The notes under the pieces: generated by a model | What the model was told of the DNA's origin: nothing | Seen by the model: only the letters and a program-made list of their open reading frames with translations | The model's database searches: none | Source of the DNA: a virus | Strand: one strand, 5' to 3' | IMG/VR virus record: IMGVR_UViG_3300025645_000075 | Coordinates: 1 to 61,965 of that record | Length of the DNA: 61,965 nt | Part shown: positions 46,531 through 56,151 of the stretch, piece after piece | Layout of the letters: every line of letters begins with the position of its first letter | How positions within the stretch are numbered: position 1 is the first letter of the stretch | Made by a program: the position numbers and the translations under genes

Positions 46531-48377
46531 TAGTTACTCGCTGTGGTACGTAAACCTTTCGCACTTAATCTCGTATTATCATAATCTAGAATGTATTCTC
46601 TCTGTGGTACTATAGCACTTGCGTTAGCAGGAGTACATGAAAGTTTGATCAACTTCGATTCGTCCGACTTAAATCCTACAAGATTGATGATACCAGAACC
46701 GGATTCGTAGAAACCGATGTTGTCGGACTTCACGTCACCTGTACCAACATCAATGATCTGGAGTTTGTTTGTGGTCAGAAGATTTCTAATCTTACAGTTT
46801 AATGATTGTCCACCAAAGGTACGTTTGAACGTAGAAGATTCTATAATGAAGTTCACATCATCCGGATTGGCGATAGAAGAAGGAAAACTAAATTTGAAAT
46901 CCTGTTCTACACCAGCCGAAGGCGTGAAACGTTGTTGCATCTTCACATCTGCGCGAGATGATAGAATAGCAGGACTCACGTCATCTATCAAAGTCAATAA
47001 GTTAGACCTACGGAATGCCTGTCCAAACTTACCGGTATTGGTCGAGAAGTAATCTAGCATTACACCTTTAACTTGTTCTTGAAGTGCATTGATCGACAAG
47101 TTAGTATAGTCCGGATTGTATTGGAAGAAGACATTGGTTTCGACAAAAGTCTCTACCGGATCAGTAAATTGTAATCCAAACGAAGCAATAGAGAGTTGAT
47201 CGACCAACACTCTGATATCGTCTTTAGTGATATCTTCTAAGGATTGTGTAACGTCCCCTTTGAATTTTATTGATAAGAAAGTCTGACCATACTCGGGTTG
47301 AAGATTATCTTCTCCACCCCAAGCAATGATGTCGTCAATCAATGAACCATATGAACGTAACACCAAGTTAGCATAATCAACGTGTGTTACCATTCTGTTC
47401 TGTGTTGCATATCGGAATGGCGCATTTCGTCTAATAGAATCCAATGTTTCTTTATTAGTACCACCGACCGATCTATTGACTGTCGATACTACAGGTAATC
47501 TTTGTAGACCACTACCACTAGTCGGTTCGGTCACTTCTACCGTATTAAGGGGTTCGAATAATCGTCCACCATTTGCATTCGCACCATCTACCGAGAGATA
47601 CTCAACTGTGATCTTTGCACCAGCTTTAGGTACCGCACCAAGTGTGGAACCATTACCAAAGGTTAACTCATAGTAACCATTTGGTGCTTCCTTTAGAATG
47701 TATGCAGGAGTGGTTGCAGTTATATTAGTTGCAGTTTCTAGATTAACATAAGTAGTAAAGTCATCAGAAGTTGAACTCTCATATATTCTAACTATCGCAG
47801 TTGCACGGTCAAGGTTAAGATCGGGAATGATGTACATAGTTTCTTCTGCATCTTCCCCTGCAAAGAAAGTTTTAGTCTTTGCAATACCTTCGTAAATAGG
47901 GATACTGGTAGAACCCGACAGTGTTGTGAACTGGAAGAAGTTGTTACCGTCATTAGTAGCCTGAATCAATTCCTTAGTCTGGAATGTGTAGGATGCATCA
48001 TCAATAGATGCATTAAACTTATATCCAGATGCAATCTGTAAAGTCTCAGGTACATCTGCTTGGTCGATACCGATGTTGAAGGACATATTGATAGTAGCTT
48101 GTGATGCAGTTTTTGACTGAGGTACATAACCCAATGTCTCTGCGTGTGATACGACCGAAGATCTCAACTGTGCAGTATTCAAGAAAGACTCGTTCAACGC
48201 CATGTTTGCAGTTAAACCATTGATGTGCGTATTGTAAGCCAATACATCCAATAGATTAGATATACCAGACGCTTCGAAGTCATAGTCCGAAAACTCCGAC
48301 TGTTGTTTTAGATATGTCTTTAGATTGTTTTTGATCGCATCAAAATCTAAAGATGAGGAATTAATAGTCGTTGCCAT
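46530..48377 (-). CDS. 6: gp6 baseplate wedge
   Basis: 615 aa (T4: 660). N-terminus FDAIKNNLKTYLKQQSEFSDYDFEASGISNLLDVLAYNTHINGLTANMALNESFLNTA is the family hallmark. gp6 dimers form the inner wedge ring and also resemble phage P2 gpJ in fold. It overlaps gp25 and gp7 by one base at each end, showing tight coupling. Confidence 0.95.
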   Translation of the reverse strand: MATTINSSSLDFDAIKNNLKTYLKQQSEFSDYDFEASGISNLLDVLAYNTHINGLTANMALNESFLNTAQLRSSVVSHAETLGYVPQSKTASQATINMSFNIGIDQADVPETLQIASGYKFNASIDDASYTFQTKELIQATNDGNNFFQFTTLSGSTSIPIYEGIAKTKTFFAGEDAEETMYIIPDLNLDRATAIVRIYESSTSDDFTTYVNLETATNITATTPAYILKEAPNGYYELTFGNGSTLGAVPKAGAKITVEYLSVDGANANGGRLFEPLNTVEVTEPTSGSGLQRLPVVSTVNRSVGGTNKETLDSIRRNAPFRYATQNRMVTHVDYANLVLRSYGSLIDDIIAWGGEDNLQPEYGQTFLSIKFKGDVTQSLEDITKDDIRVLVDQLSIASFGLQFTDPVETFVETNVFFQYNPDYTNLSINALQEQVKGVMLDYFSTNTGKFGQAFRRSNLLTLIDDVSPAILSSRADVKMQQRFTPSAGVEQDFKFSFPSSIANPDDVNFIIESSTFKRTFGGQSLNCKIRNLLTTNKLQIIDVGTGDVKSDNIGFYESGSGIINLVGFKSDESKLIKLSCTPANASAIVPQREYILDYDNTRLSAKGLRTTASN

Positions 48378-48826
48378 TATCGTAACCTATTCAGTCTGGT
48401 TGTAAATTCTACGGATTGATTAGAATTTACGATGTTAAAAATTATCGTAAGTGTAACACTGTTTCCGTTCTCATCTACTTCGGGAATTACTTGTAGAGTT
48501 TCGGAATTTATTCTTGGTTCGAAAGCACGAATGTTCTGTATAATCGCATTTTCCATCTGATTCATTGTACCTTGATCCATCAACTCAAAGAGGTAACTCT
48601 GGAGGTTTGCACCAAAGTATGGAGCAAAGGGTTTCTCGGTTCGGTTTGTCATCAATAAGTTTTTTAAAGATTGCATGACAGATGATACCGCAGTTTTCTT
48701 ATACACGTCACCGGCACCCTTCGCTGCAAACGAAAGGTCAATATCGATATACTCACTGTTCGATGTCGCTTTGATAGTGGAGAATTGTTGTAATCCACCG
48801 TCTTCTATAGAAAATGCTCTAGCCAT
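48377..48826 (-). CDS. 25: gp25 baseplate wedge (lysozyme-fold)
   Basis: 149 aa (T4: 132). Wedge core subunit, P2 gpW-like. Blocks: DIDLSFAAKGAGDVYKKTAVSSVMQSLKNLLMTNRTEKPFAPYFGANL, LFELMDQGTMNQMENAI, NSNQSVEFTTRLNRLR. Translationally coupled to gp6. A late promoter is 27 nt upstream. Confidence 0.95.
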   Translation of the reverse strand: MARAFSIEDGGLQQFSTIKATSNSEYIDIDLSFAAKGAGDVYKKTAVSSVMQSLKNLLMTNRTEKPFAPYFGANLQSYLFELMDQGTMNQMENAIIQNIRAFEPRINSETLQVIPEVDENGNSVTLTIIFNIVNSNQSVEFTTRLNRLR

Positions 48827-48852
48827 TTGTCTTTCCTAAAATATTATAATTC

Positions 48853-48860
48853 TATTTATA
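48853..48860 (-). promoter_or_regulatory. Late promoter TATAAATA before gp25
   Basis: Exact octamer on the minus strand, just inside the 3' end of the 205-aa gene, 27 nt from the gp25 start. Confidence 0.75.
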
Positions 48861-49473
48861 CGTCTTCGAGAACTTCTACTAACTCATTCTTTGCAAAAAG
48901 TGTCCCGTTGTATCTTGTTTCTAATTGTTTTTTATAATACACTCTCCAAGTAATACCATCGACTTTCGGCATTACAACGGTCACTTGCGCATTGAGTTTT
49001 CCTGTTGGATCCCACTTATCATACTCTAGAATAAGTTTCTCGTAACCAACATAGTCCTTGATATACTCAGCAAGATCAAATGTTCTTTCGTAATCTATCT
49101 GACCCTGTTCATCCACAACTTTGTAACTTACCATTTGTCCGTCTTGTTTTAGAAGATTTTCTCCTGCAACTGTTTCAAGAGGGCCACCACGGTAAACCCC
49201 CTCCGAGACAATAAGACGTACATCTTTGAACATGTCAATGTTACCATTGATTCTACGGAACAACTCTGCGTGTAAATAAAGATTGAACGCGAGTTGTTGT
49301 CTTTCATACGGACTATTTTGGTATTTGTCTATGGTCGATAAACTACACGGGTTTCCTTTACTACCAAGAAACTTCGAGAGTGATACTCCAGGCGAGAGTT
49401 TAGTAAAAGAGGTAATGTCCTTCGCGTCAACCAAAGCTGGATTGTATTTTTGATCCGGTACAATTGTTATCAT
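48856..49473 (-). CDS. Baseplate-cluster protein, 205 aa, peptidase-M15-like outline
   Basis: Core PGVSLSKFLGSKGNPCSLSTIDKYQNSPYERQQLAFNLYLHAELFRRING, followed by VSEGVYRGGP, then a beta-rich C-terminus with WDPTGKLNAQVTVVMPK. The spacing (SxxEF-like start, helix, S-G-Y-R-like loop) recalls M15 D-Ala-D-Ala peptidases, but I do not see a complete HxD/His zinc set, so it is probably structural or the resemblance is fortuitous. Overlaps the gp5 needle gene by 4 nt and precedes gp25. Confidence 0.6.
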   Translation of the reverse strand: MITIVPDQKYNPALVDAKDITSFTKLSPGVSLSKFLGSKGNPCSLSTIDKYQNSPYERQQLAFNLYLHAELFRRINGNIDMFKDVRLIVSEGVYRGGPLETVAGENLLKQDGQMVSYKVVDEQGQIDYERTFDLAEYIKDYVGYEKLILEYDKWDPTGKLNAQVTVVMPKVDGITWRVYYKKQLETRYNGTLFAKNELVEVLEDV

Positions 49474-50906
49474 TTGAATCTCTTACCTCTATTTTTCACT
49501 GAGTTACCAAGTGGAGTATAACCAAATCTTGGAGATGTCTGTTTTTTGGCAATACGTCCCACCTTCGGAGGCAAAGGATTTGTCCAGTCAGAGGCAATCA
49601 TACCATTCTTTATCAGTGCGTCAGGGAATGATATACCCTTCTCGTTGAGGATGGTTCGGTTGGCTTCGTCTCGCATTGTAGATCGGATTTCATTTATAGT
49701 GGGTTCCTTTTCAAATAGACCCGCATAGTCATCACGTAACAATACATGATTTCGTATAGCATCCTTACTATCAATTGATATTGCACGTATAGACAAGTGT
49801 CCATCGGACAAAAGACCTGCAACGGCATCTGTCTTAGGTATTGGTTTCAGTGGAGATAATGATTCCATATTAGTAGGAACATCAGGCGCACCACCACTTG
49901 GTTGTCCACCCTTTTCCTTGGATGCTAGTTGCGCAGTCTTAGCGTTCTCTGCTTTATGTGCAAACTTAGACTTTATCGCTTCGAGCGCCTGGCCATGGAA
50001 AGAACCATAGAATGATGCTCCCGAAGTAAATGGTACCGCACCTTGAGGCCCCATATAAACTGGGCCAGTAAACTCGACTTGTTCACCCCCAATCGCACCT
50101 TTCATACCAAGTACCGAGATTTCAGTTGCAGAAATATTACCCTGTAATGCTGTCATTACAAATTCTTCTTCGGCAGACACATGGAAACGATTACCGGTGA
50201 ACATTTCAATCTCGGCACCTACGTTGTTCTTCCAGTGACCTTTGATTGTACCATAACAGTTACCCAAAACAATATCAGATTTGTGTTCGATTGTTTTGTT
50301 TACCGCAGTACCTTTGGTTGTGTAGTCGGTGTTCAGTCCTACCGTTGTGGTATTGTTCTTACGTATTTCGGTATTAGTATTACCATCAACGTTGACATTG
50401 TAATCGCCACCAACACTGACATTATAGTCACCCGTCACTTCTAAGTTTAGGTTACCATTATACACCAACTTACCGTTACCTTCAACAATAACAGTATGGT
50501 CACCACCAGTAACCTCAACCTTGTTATTGACCGCAGAGATGACTACAGACCCGTCTGCACGTACTTCTACACCTGCACCCTTACGATGTTTGATAAGAAT
50601 ACGTTCTCCGCCAGGCGTGTCATCATAGGAGATGATATGTCCCGATGCAGTTTCCTTTACTTGGTTGAAGGGGAATCGAGAAGGTTCTTGGTCTTCGAGA
50701 TCCAAGTCAGTTCCTTCGGTACCACCCCCAAGATAAAGATTCTCTACCTTGAGACCACGTGCAGATCTGTTTAATGACGACCCGTAATGATATTCCCTCT
50801 TGGGGAATTCTCCTGTAGGATCTTGGAAACCATCAATTGGAACACCTTCGGTATTTTCAATTGCAGGATTATCACCTATCGTTTTTTTATTCGTTATAGT
50901 TGTCAT
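49470..50906 (-). CDS. 5: gp5 C-terminal needle (beta-helix) as separate protein
   Basis: 478 aa. Begins with a linker (GFQDPTGEFPKREYHYGSS, cf. T4 gp5 GFSDPTGQYPRR) and the T4-like TASGHIISYDDTPGGERILIKHRKGAGVEV block, then gp5-type repeats VTGGDHTVIVEGNG...LNLEVTGDYNVSVGGDYNVNVDGN, which form the trimeric triangular beta-helix that pierces the outer membrane. The C-terminal part (residues 250-478) is a separate, charged extension (AQLASKEKGGQPSGG). No OB or lysozyme domain is present. Start overlaps the amidase gene by 4 nt. Confidence 0.85.
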   Translation of the reverse strand: MTTITNKKTIGDNPAIENTEGVPIDGFQDPTGEFPKREYHYGSSLNRSARGLKVENLYLGGGTEGTDLDLEDQEPSRFPFNQVKETASGHIISYDDTPGGERILIKHRKGAGVEVRADGSVVISAVNNKVEVTGGDHTVIVEGNGKLVYNGNLNLEVTGDYNVSVGGDYNVNVDGNTNTEIRKNNTTTVGLNTDYTTKGTAVNKTIEHKSDIVLGNCYGTIKGHWKNNVGAEIEMFTGNRFHVSAEEEFVMTALQGNISATEISVLGMKGAIGGEQVEFTGPVYMGPQGAVPFTSGASFYGSFHGQALEAIKSKFAHKAENAKTAQLASKEKGGQPSGGAPDVPTNMESLSPLKPIPKTDAVAGLLSDGHLSIRAISIDSKDAIRNHVLLRDDYAGLFEKEPTINEIRSTMRDEANRTILNEKGISFPDALIKNGMIASDWTNPLPPKVGRIAKKQTSPRFGYTPLGNSVKNRGKRFK

Positions 50907-52864
50907 ACGGCCTTCTTCAGTTTCAGACCATTTCGGTCTAATGATGTTTCTGTCAACGGATCTGAGTATACTGTCTTCTTACCAAACTTATTCTCAACAA
51001 AAGATATAACATCGAAGTATGGATCTTGAGATGAGATATCAATATCATTGTGACCCAGTACTTGACCGCCCGGAACGGTTTGGTAAAACAGTTCAAGGAG
51101 TGTTTCTAATGTCTTCATCTGAGATATAGTGAACGAACTCGCAGATAGATTCAGTAGTGGGTTGTCAGCTTCAGAGGGAACGTTCACACCACCGACCAGA
51201 CATACGTCAATACAGTTGAACTTGTGTCTGTTAATGTCGCTTGCTTGTGCAACATTATCTACAGGTAACCCGCGTTGCATAGTACCATCACGTCTAATTA
51301 CAAAGTGATACTGGATACCAAGATGACCCGCATCATTATGTCTTAGTTGAATTTCTTCTGCACCAATGTTCGCATTAGTATAAGTTTCACTTGCGTGAAT
51401 AATAACTTCAGATACCTCTCTGGTCATTCTAACAAATTCTAGACCAAGTTCTTCTTTAGAATCTACATAACTAAATTCTCTAATGTATCCGGCAGAGTAT
51501 CGTTTAGAAAGTTCTAGTAGATCCAGATCTTCTGTGTAGAATTCACCTGCTTCAGATACAACACTTCCTGCTATTGTGGTGTCCACTAGACTAAGTGCAT
51601 TCTCAATCTTAGTGGTCTGATTGTTAAAGTTTTGTAATTCAGACTCGGATATTCCCGCAGCTCTTGCTTTACTGTTTATCGTTTGATTGAATTCTTCGAC
51701 ACTACCAGCTTCAGTTTCCTGAATGACCTTCCGCATCTCTGGCGACAAAGACTTATCCTTCAAGGTAAGTGCTTTCATTGCTTTACTTAAATTGATGTCT
51801 CCCCCAGACATAACATCGTTCATTATACCCGAGAGAAAATCTTTATCGAGAGATTCTCCCGCACCGAACAATCCAGTAAGAGCACTACCAACCGAACCGG
51901 TCAAATCTTCGAACAGGTCTTGTGCAGTACCAAATCCTAAATTTATATCCGAAGAAACTCCGCTAACAAGATCCGTTACCGCACTTCCTATACTACTCGT
52001 AATAGAACCGAATCCATCCGAGATTATACTCTTTGCTTCATCGAGTCCAGTCGTTAATGCAGAAGTAAGTGTTCCGGTAACAGATGCGGCCGCAGAGGCA
52101 ATAGAATTACCCACACCCTCGACTGCGGATACTGCACTTGCAACTTCAGTCAGTAAACTACCACTCTTTGCCTTATCGGCAACTTCATCTAATTTACTCT
52201 GTACATTTCCTATACCTTCGGTTATAGAATCACCTAGTGCATCACCACCGGCTTTAGATGCGGATGCGGTTGCCTTGATAGAACTTAATAACGTACCTTT
52301 TCTTTCGGATGCATCTTCGATTGCACCGGCAAGTTCATCGAGTGCGGAACCTCCTAATGAAACAATAGTAATACTTTCGACGGGTGGTACAATACCTGTC
52401 AAAGATTTTGTAATCTCAGGAATTGTACTCGGTAAATTTTCTCCGGTCTGTACTACAGTAGGTACTAATGCGCCATCGACTAGTTGGGTAATAGGGTTAC
52501 CCGAGGAGTCTTCGGTGGGTAATCCCGATCCGTCTAAAACAAATTCTGTTATTTGTGTTGCTACATTTGTCACTGCGACACTAGGAACACCAACATCAGT
52601 TATCATCTTGGATGGATCTGTTTTGGGGTATACTCCCGCAGTAGGAAGTATTTGCGACAGTGAACTTGTTGTATCACCCTTAGAGTTGTTGTCTAAACTC
52701 TTGAATCCGTTCACATCAACTTCCACATTCTTACCGAGTACAGTAGAAGAATTTAGTATGTTAGCGTCCTGAGACTTTACGACTTGCGCATTGAGGACAT
52801 CCAAGTTTGCAGTTGATACGACCTTTGCCTTGAGACCATCATTAAGTTTTTGGAGATTAGACAT
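50903..52864 (-). CDS. Baseplate amidase (AmpD-type N-acetylmuramoyl-L-alanine amidase)
   Basis: 653 aa. Residues 1-440 are low-complexity, Ser/Ala/Thr-rich helical sequence. The C-terminal domain (about 485-630) is an amidase_2/PGRP fold: VIIHASET (H490), GIQYHFVIRRDGTM (Tyr-His, residues 519-520), CIDVCLVGG, GHNDIDISSQDPYFD (H605 and D614). H490, H605 and D614 fit the AmpD zinc set H-H-D. It would cut the amide between MurNAc and the peptide in the host wall. It sits between the two gp5-derived genes, replacing the gp5 lysozyme in function. Confidence 0.85.
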   Translation of the reverse strand: MSNLQKLNDGLKAKVVSTANLDVLNAQVVKSQDANILNSSTVLGKNVEVDVNGFKSLDNNSKGDTTSSLSQILPTAGVYPKTDPSKMITDVGVPSVAVTNVATQITEFVLDGSGLPTEDSSGNPITQLVDGALVPTVVQTGENLPSTIPEITKSLTGIVPPVESITIVSLGGSALDELAGAIEDASERKGTLLSSIKATASASKAGGDALGDSITEGIGNVQSKLDEVADKAKSGSLLTEVASAVSAVEGVGNSIASAAASVTGTLTSALTTGLDEAKSIISDGFGSITSSIGSAVTDLVSGVSSDINLGFGTAQDLFEDLTGSVGSALTGLFGAGESLDKDFLSGIMNDVMSGGDINLSKAMKALTLKDKSLSPEMRKVIQETEAGSVEEFNQTINSKARAAGISESELQNFNNQTTKIENALSLVDTTIAGSVVSEAGEFYTEDLDLLELSKRYSAGYIREFSYVDSKEELGLEFVRMTREVSEVIIHASETYTNANIGAEEIQLRHNDAGHLGIQYHFVIRRDGTMQRGLPVDNVAQASDINRHKFNCIDVCLVGGVNVPSEADNPLLNLSASSFTISQMKTLETLLELFYQTVPGGQVLGHNDIDISSQDPYFDVISFVENKFGKKTVYSDPLTETSLDRNGLKLKKAV

Positions 52865-52866
52865 TT

Positions 52867-53736
52867 CTATACCTTCTTATTCGCATATATTTCATATACT
52901 CTTTTTACTTCACTGTTGTAATCATCTTGAATAGGAGCATAATGACGACCTATAATTTTACCCAGAGATCTTGGTTTTGACTTGTCAATAATATCTGAAT
53001 TCAAAATGCGAATGTTTGCATCTACGTGAGTAGTATTTAGTTCATATGATATGAATGCTAATTGTGTACTGAAATGCCACCATTCATTACTGAAGGCCTT
53101 CAGACGAGTAAACCTAACGTCACTCCAACCCATCAGACCGGTACCACCCACATTTGTGTATGTGGTATCAAAACTACTGTTAGTACGTGAGATTGCACCT
53201 ACTATCGCACAAGCTTGTTTGATACTGTATCCGGTAGAAAGGAAGAACTTAACAGCAACATCTCTGCGCAACTTCGAAGTGAACTCGTCGATAGGGAAGT
53301 TTCTGACTTCATTCTTCAATGCTTTCGAGGACTCATCGATAGAACCTGTTGATTGGTTATAGAACTCTTGGTCTGGACTTATTCTCTCAAGTAAACTATC
53401 GAATGCAACTTGTTTTTGAATCGAAGTTGGATATTCTGTACGGGGTAATGATCCTATCACGATAGGAACCTGAGACTCAGTACCATCCATAAACATACCA
53501 AAAACAAAAGAACCTGCCTCAAGTCTTGGAGTAGAACCCAATCCAGACACACCACCCTCGGTGGTAGGTAATACTACCTGCGCCCACGGGAGATCATTCT
53601 GTCTCACTTCACGAGTAGATGGGTTATGGATACCATGGATACGCAGACGTACACGACCCTCCAAACCATAAGGAGGGGATGTGTCGATTACGTCAGCAAC
53701 AAACCAACGAACCTTATCACCGTAATAATTAATCAA
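52867..53736 (-). CDS. 5: gp5 N-terminal OB domain plus degenerate phage-lysozyme domain
   Basis: 289 aa. Residues about 8-98 match the gp5 OB domain (WFVADVIDTSPP..GRVRLRIHGIHNPS, LPWAQVVLPTTEGGVSGLGSTPRLEAGSFVFGMFMDG). Residues about 155-275 match the Phage_lysozyme2/tail-lysozyme outline (STGYSIKQACAIVGAISRTNSSF, GGTGLMGWSDVRFTRLKAF). Where this family usually has the catalytic Glu in an NLxxES motif, this protein has Thr (T185, ISRTNSS). So wall cutting by this domain is doubtful. Overlaps the gp27 gene by 8 nt. Confidence 0.82.
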   Translation of the reverse strand: MINYYGDKVRWFVADVIDTSPPYGLEGRVRLRIHGIHNPSTREVRQNDLPWAQVVLPTTEGGVSGLGSTPRLEAGSFVFGMFMDGTESQVPIVIGSLPRTEYPTSIQKQVAFDSLLERISPDQEFYNQSTGSIDESSKALKNEVRNFPIDEFTSKLRRDVAVKFFLSTGYSIKQACAIVGAISRTNSSFDTTYTNVGGTGLMGWSDVRFTRLKAFSNEWWHFSTQLAFISYELNTTHVDANIRILNSDIIDKSKPRSLGKIIGRHYAPIQDDYNSEVKRVYEIYANKKV

Positions 53737-55087
53737 TGTTTGGCCCCTTCTCTAGTTTGAATACTGTCATTGCAACATCATGTCGAGTATCTCTAAAGGT
53801 ATGTCTTGTATTGTAAATAAGAAAGTCACCACTCTTTAATGCATCGAGTTGATCCGGACTCTCGGGATTATTATCATCGTTCAAAACATTAATGCGGATC
53901 TTGTCACCTACCGAACCACCCGAAGCAATGAAACCTGGCCCCGGCACCGTAACATCCATCATGTTTTTGAATATGGCGTTTCGGAATGCAAGGTTCTCAA
54001 TCTTCTTGAGGAACATAGAAGGACTCACTTCGTCATGAATACTTTTCTTGTCATGGTAAACACCCCGAGATACTACACTATGGAATATCTTTGCATTGGT
54101 ATTATGTAGGTGATCCCCTTCGATGTTCACATTAACGAAATCCGGTGTTTTATACGATGCATCATAAACATTTTGTTTTGCATAGTTTATAAACCCTTGT
54201 TCACTAGACTTCAATAATAGTGATTCTAGACTAAAGTGTTGTGCGGTTGTACGACCATTACTAATATCGGTCACAGTATATAATGAACCTATACCACCAG
54301 ACATAAGTTGATTGAGTGTGTTTTGTAACTTACTAGTCTTCATCGACTGGACTTGAAAATATTGATGACTTATACTTCCGATCTCTTCTTGTGCCTGTGT
54401 GTTAGCAGGAGAGAAGATGAAAGGAATCTGTTTATTCCATGCGGGTTCTGACAACATACGATCCAGACTTGCGAGTCTTAGATCTTGATCATGGATAGAC
54501 GCATATAGAAAGAATGGCATACCCAAAGATGTGGTTGCCTTGTTAGTCAACCAAGTTGCAGCCTCAAGGGGGTGCATATATGGAATGATACCTTTGAAGT
54601 TACTCTGAACAGATTCTCCTGCATAAGAAATATCCACATTCTTACCACATTCGTTCTGACACAGTTTTATTATTTCAGTGCTCAAGTCATCTCGTATTGC
54701 ACGTGAAATGTTTTTGGTCTTACTCACGAATGCGTGTTCGTCCATAAAACTAAATACGTATAGAGAAGAATTGCCTGAGTTAGAGGACTTGACGATGTTG
54801 TCGATACCGGTCAATAAGAAAGAACGATCCATAACAACTTCTTCGGATTCGGTCTTACTCATTTCACTTAACATTTTAATATGCAGTCTGTCGGTTCCAC
54901 TGAATCCTAAACTGTCAAATATTCCTTGGTCATCAGATATTATGACTTGACCACTGATATATGGTTTGTCTAGATTCTCAAAGAACACCAATTCTACGAT
55001 CAGAGAACGAACATCGACAATGAAATCCGGTAACCTGTCCGAAGTTATCTCGGCGACTTTATATTTAAACTGTGATTGTCTTTCCAT
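53729..55087 (-). CDS. 27: gp27-like baseplate hub
   Basis: 452 aa. Hub trimer on which the gp5 spike sits. N-terminal strand-rich domain (VDVRSLIVELVFFENLDKPYISGQVIISDD, RLHIKMLSEM) and a second tube-like domain with IIPYMHPLEAATWLTNKATTSLGMPFFLYAS, and a late KSGDFLIYNTRHTF block. In T4, gp27 and gp5 are not neighbours; here they are adjacent and overlap by 8 nt, which fits joint assembly of the central spike. Confidence 0.8.
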   Translation of the reverse strand: MERQSQFKYKVAEITSDRLPDFIVDVRSLIVELVFFENLDKPYISGQVIISDDQGIFDSLGFSGTDRLHIKMLSEMSKTESEEVVMDRSFLLTGIDNIVKSSNSGNSSLYVFSFMDEHAFVSKTKNISRAIRDDLSTEIIKLCQNECGKNVDISYAGESVQSNFKGIIPYMHPLEAATWLTNKATTSLGMPFFLYASIHDQDLRLASLDRMLSEPAWNKQIPFIFSPANTQAQEEIGSISHQYFQVQSMKTSKLQNTLNQLMSGGIGSLYTVTDISNGRTTAQHFSLESLLLKSSEQGFINYAKQNVYDASYKTPDFVNVNIEGDHLHNTNAKIFHSVVSRGVYHDKKSIHDEVSPSMFLKKIENLAFRNAIFKNMMDVTVPGPGFIASGGSVGDKIRINVLNDDNNPESPDQLDALKSGDFLIYNTRHTFRDTRHDVAMTVFKLEKGPNID

Positions 55088-56151
55088 TATTGACCCATCA
55101 GTGCAGAGAACTCATTCACAATACCCTTTATAGAATTGGGTTTAATGAGTTTGATTTGACGGAGACTCTCGTTCACATTCGACAGATAGTCTTTCATGGT
55201 CACTTCGACAGCACCCACCGGTTTGACTTGGGTCAGTGGATTAATATCTATCCAGTTACCATCAACATCTTCGTAGTGATGCGTCCCCAAATACTGAGGT
55301 TGTTCACCATATACCAACATTGATGTCACAGTGCCCGCAGGATTGGTATATGACAACTCTTCTCCGGTTTGAAAAGATCCGTCAGTCAAGTTCTTGGTAT
55401 TAATATAATACGTCAACTTATATTCTGAAGTAGGATCGAATGCGACATTGGTGATGGTTGCTTTTCTCTCGAAAGGATCTAATGTTGTTTCATACGAAGA
55501 TACTTGTAAACCATCTTTCAATAACACCCATGTAAGGGGTTGAGTAAAGGTTTCTGCCCCTAATGCATCTGTCCTCTCTAGGTTTATAATACCATTAGAG
55601 TCCGGAGTCACAACCTCTTCACTTACTTCCGAAGTCAATACAACATTGATAGTATCGATAATAAACGTTCCGAGTGATAGATCTCTTTTGATGATCCGTC
55701 CTCTGGTACCGGATACGTTACCCGTTACGATAGCACCAACTTCAAATTGATCAGGTGCGGTACCTATAATTTTAGTACGATAGATTGGTTGGTTGTCATC
55801 ATCATAGTAATCAATAACATCTTCTTGTTGCAACTGTACCGTTACCATTCGGTGTGGGTATCTTTTCTGTGCAGCACTATGAACCTCTAACAAGGTCAGT
55901 GGCCAACCACCCTCTCGGATATGATCGTTCATGAGAAAGAATGTCCAATAATAATCCGTAGTTCCGTAAAAACGAAATGATGTTTGGTCAGGTCTTTCGT
56001 TGGCAGGTATAGTATAGTCGGTAACAAGTAAATCACGTGACTTTATCTGGTCAATAGCATCGACATATTGTGTTAGATTGGTCGCGACAGAAAGAGAAGT
56101 CTCGTCACCAAACCGATAAAGTGTTGGTCTGAAGTTATAGAAATATGACAT
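55087..56151 (-). CDS. 53: gp53 baseplate wedge with internal expansion
   Basis: 354 aa (T4: 196). The N-terminal part YGTTDYYWTFFLMNDHIREGGWPLT and the C-terminal end SLRQIKLIKPNSIKGIVNEF (T4: KLRQIKIIAKSDINSF) are conserved. The middle (about 130-270) has NVSGTRGRIIKRDLSLGTFIIDT and ETTLDPFERKATITN modules absent from T4. gp53 completes the wedge and allows hub-wedge docking. Overlaps neighbours by one base at each end. Confidence 0.85.
   Translation of the reverse strand: MSYFYNFRPTLYRFGDETSLSVATNLTQYVDAIDQIKSRDLLVTDYTIPANERPDQTSFRFYGTTDYYWTFFLMNDHIREGGWPLTLLEVHSAAQKRYPHRMVTVQLQQEDVIDYYDDDNQPIYRTKIIGTAPDQFEVGAIVTGNVSGTRGRIIKRDLSLGTFIIDTINVVLTSEVSEEVVTPDSNGIINLERTDALGAETFTQPLTWVLLKDGLQVSSYETTLDPFERKATITNVAFDPTSEYKLTYYINTKNLTDGSFQTGEELSYTNPAGTVTSMLVYGEQPQYLGTHHYEDVDGNWIDINPLTQVKPVGAVEVTMKDYLSNVNESLRQIKLIKPNSIKGIVNEFSALMGQ

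Noticed and set aside
51723-52772. Long 349-aa plus-strand ORF opposite the amidase gene
   Set aside because: Mirror of low-complexity Ser/Ala/Thr codons in the real minus-strand gene; no ribosome-binding site, and Pro/Ser-rich nonsense sequence.
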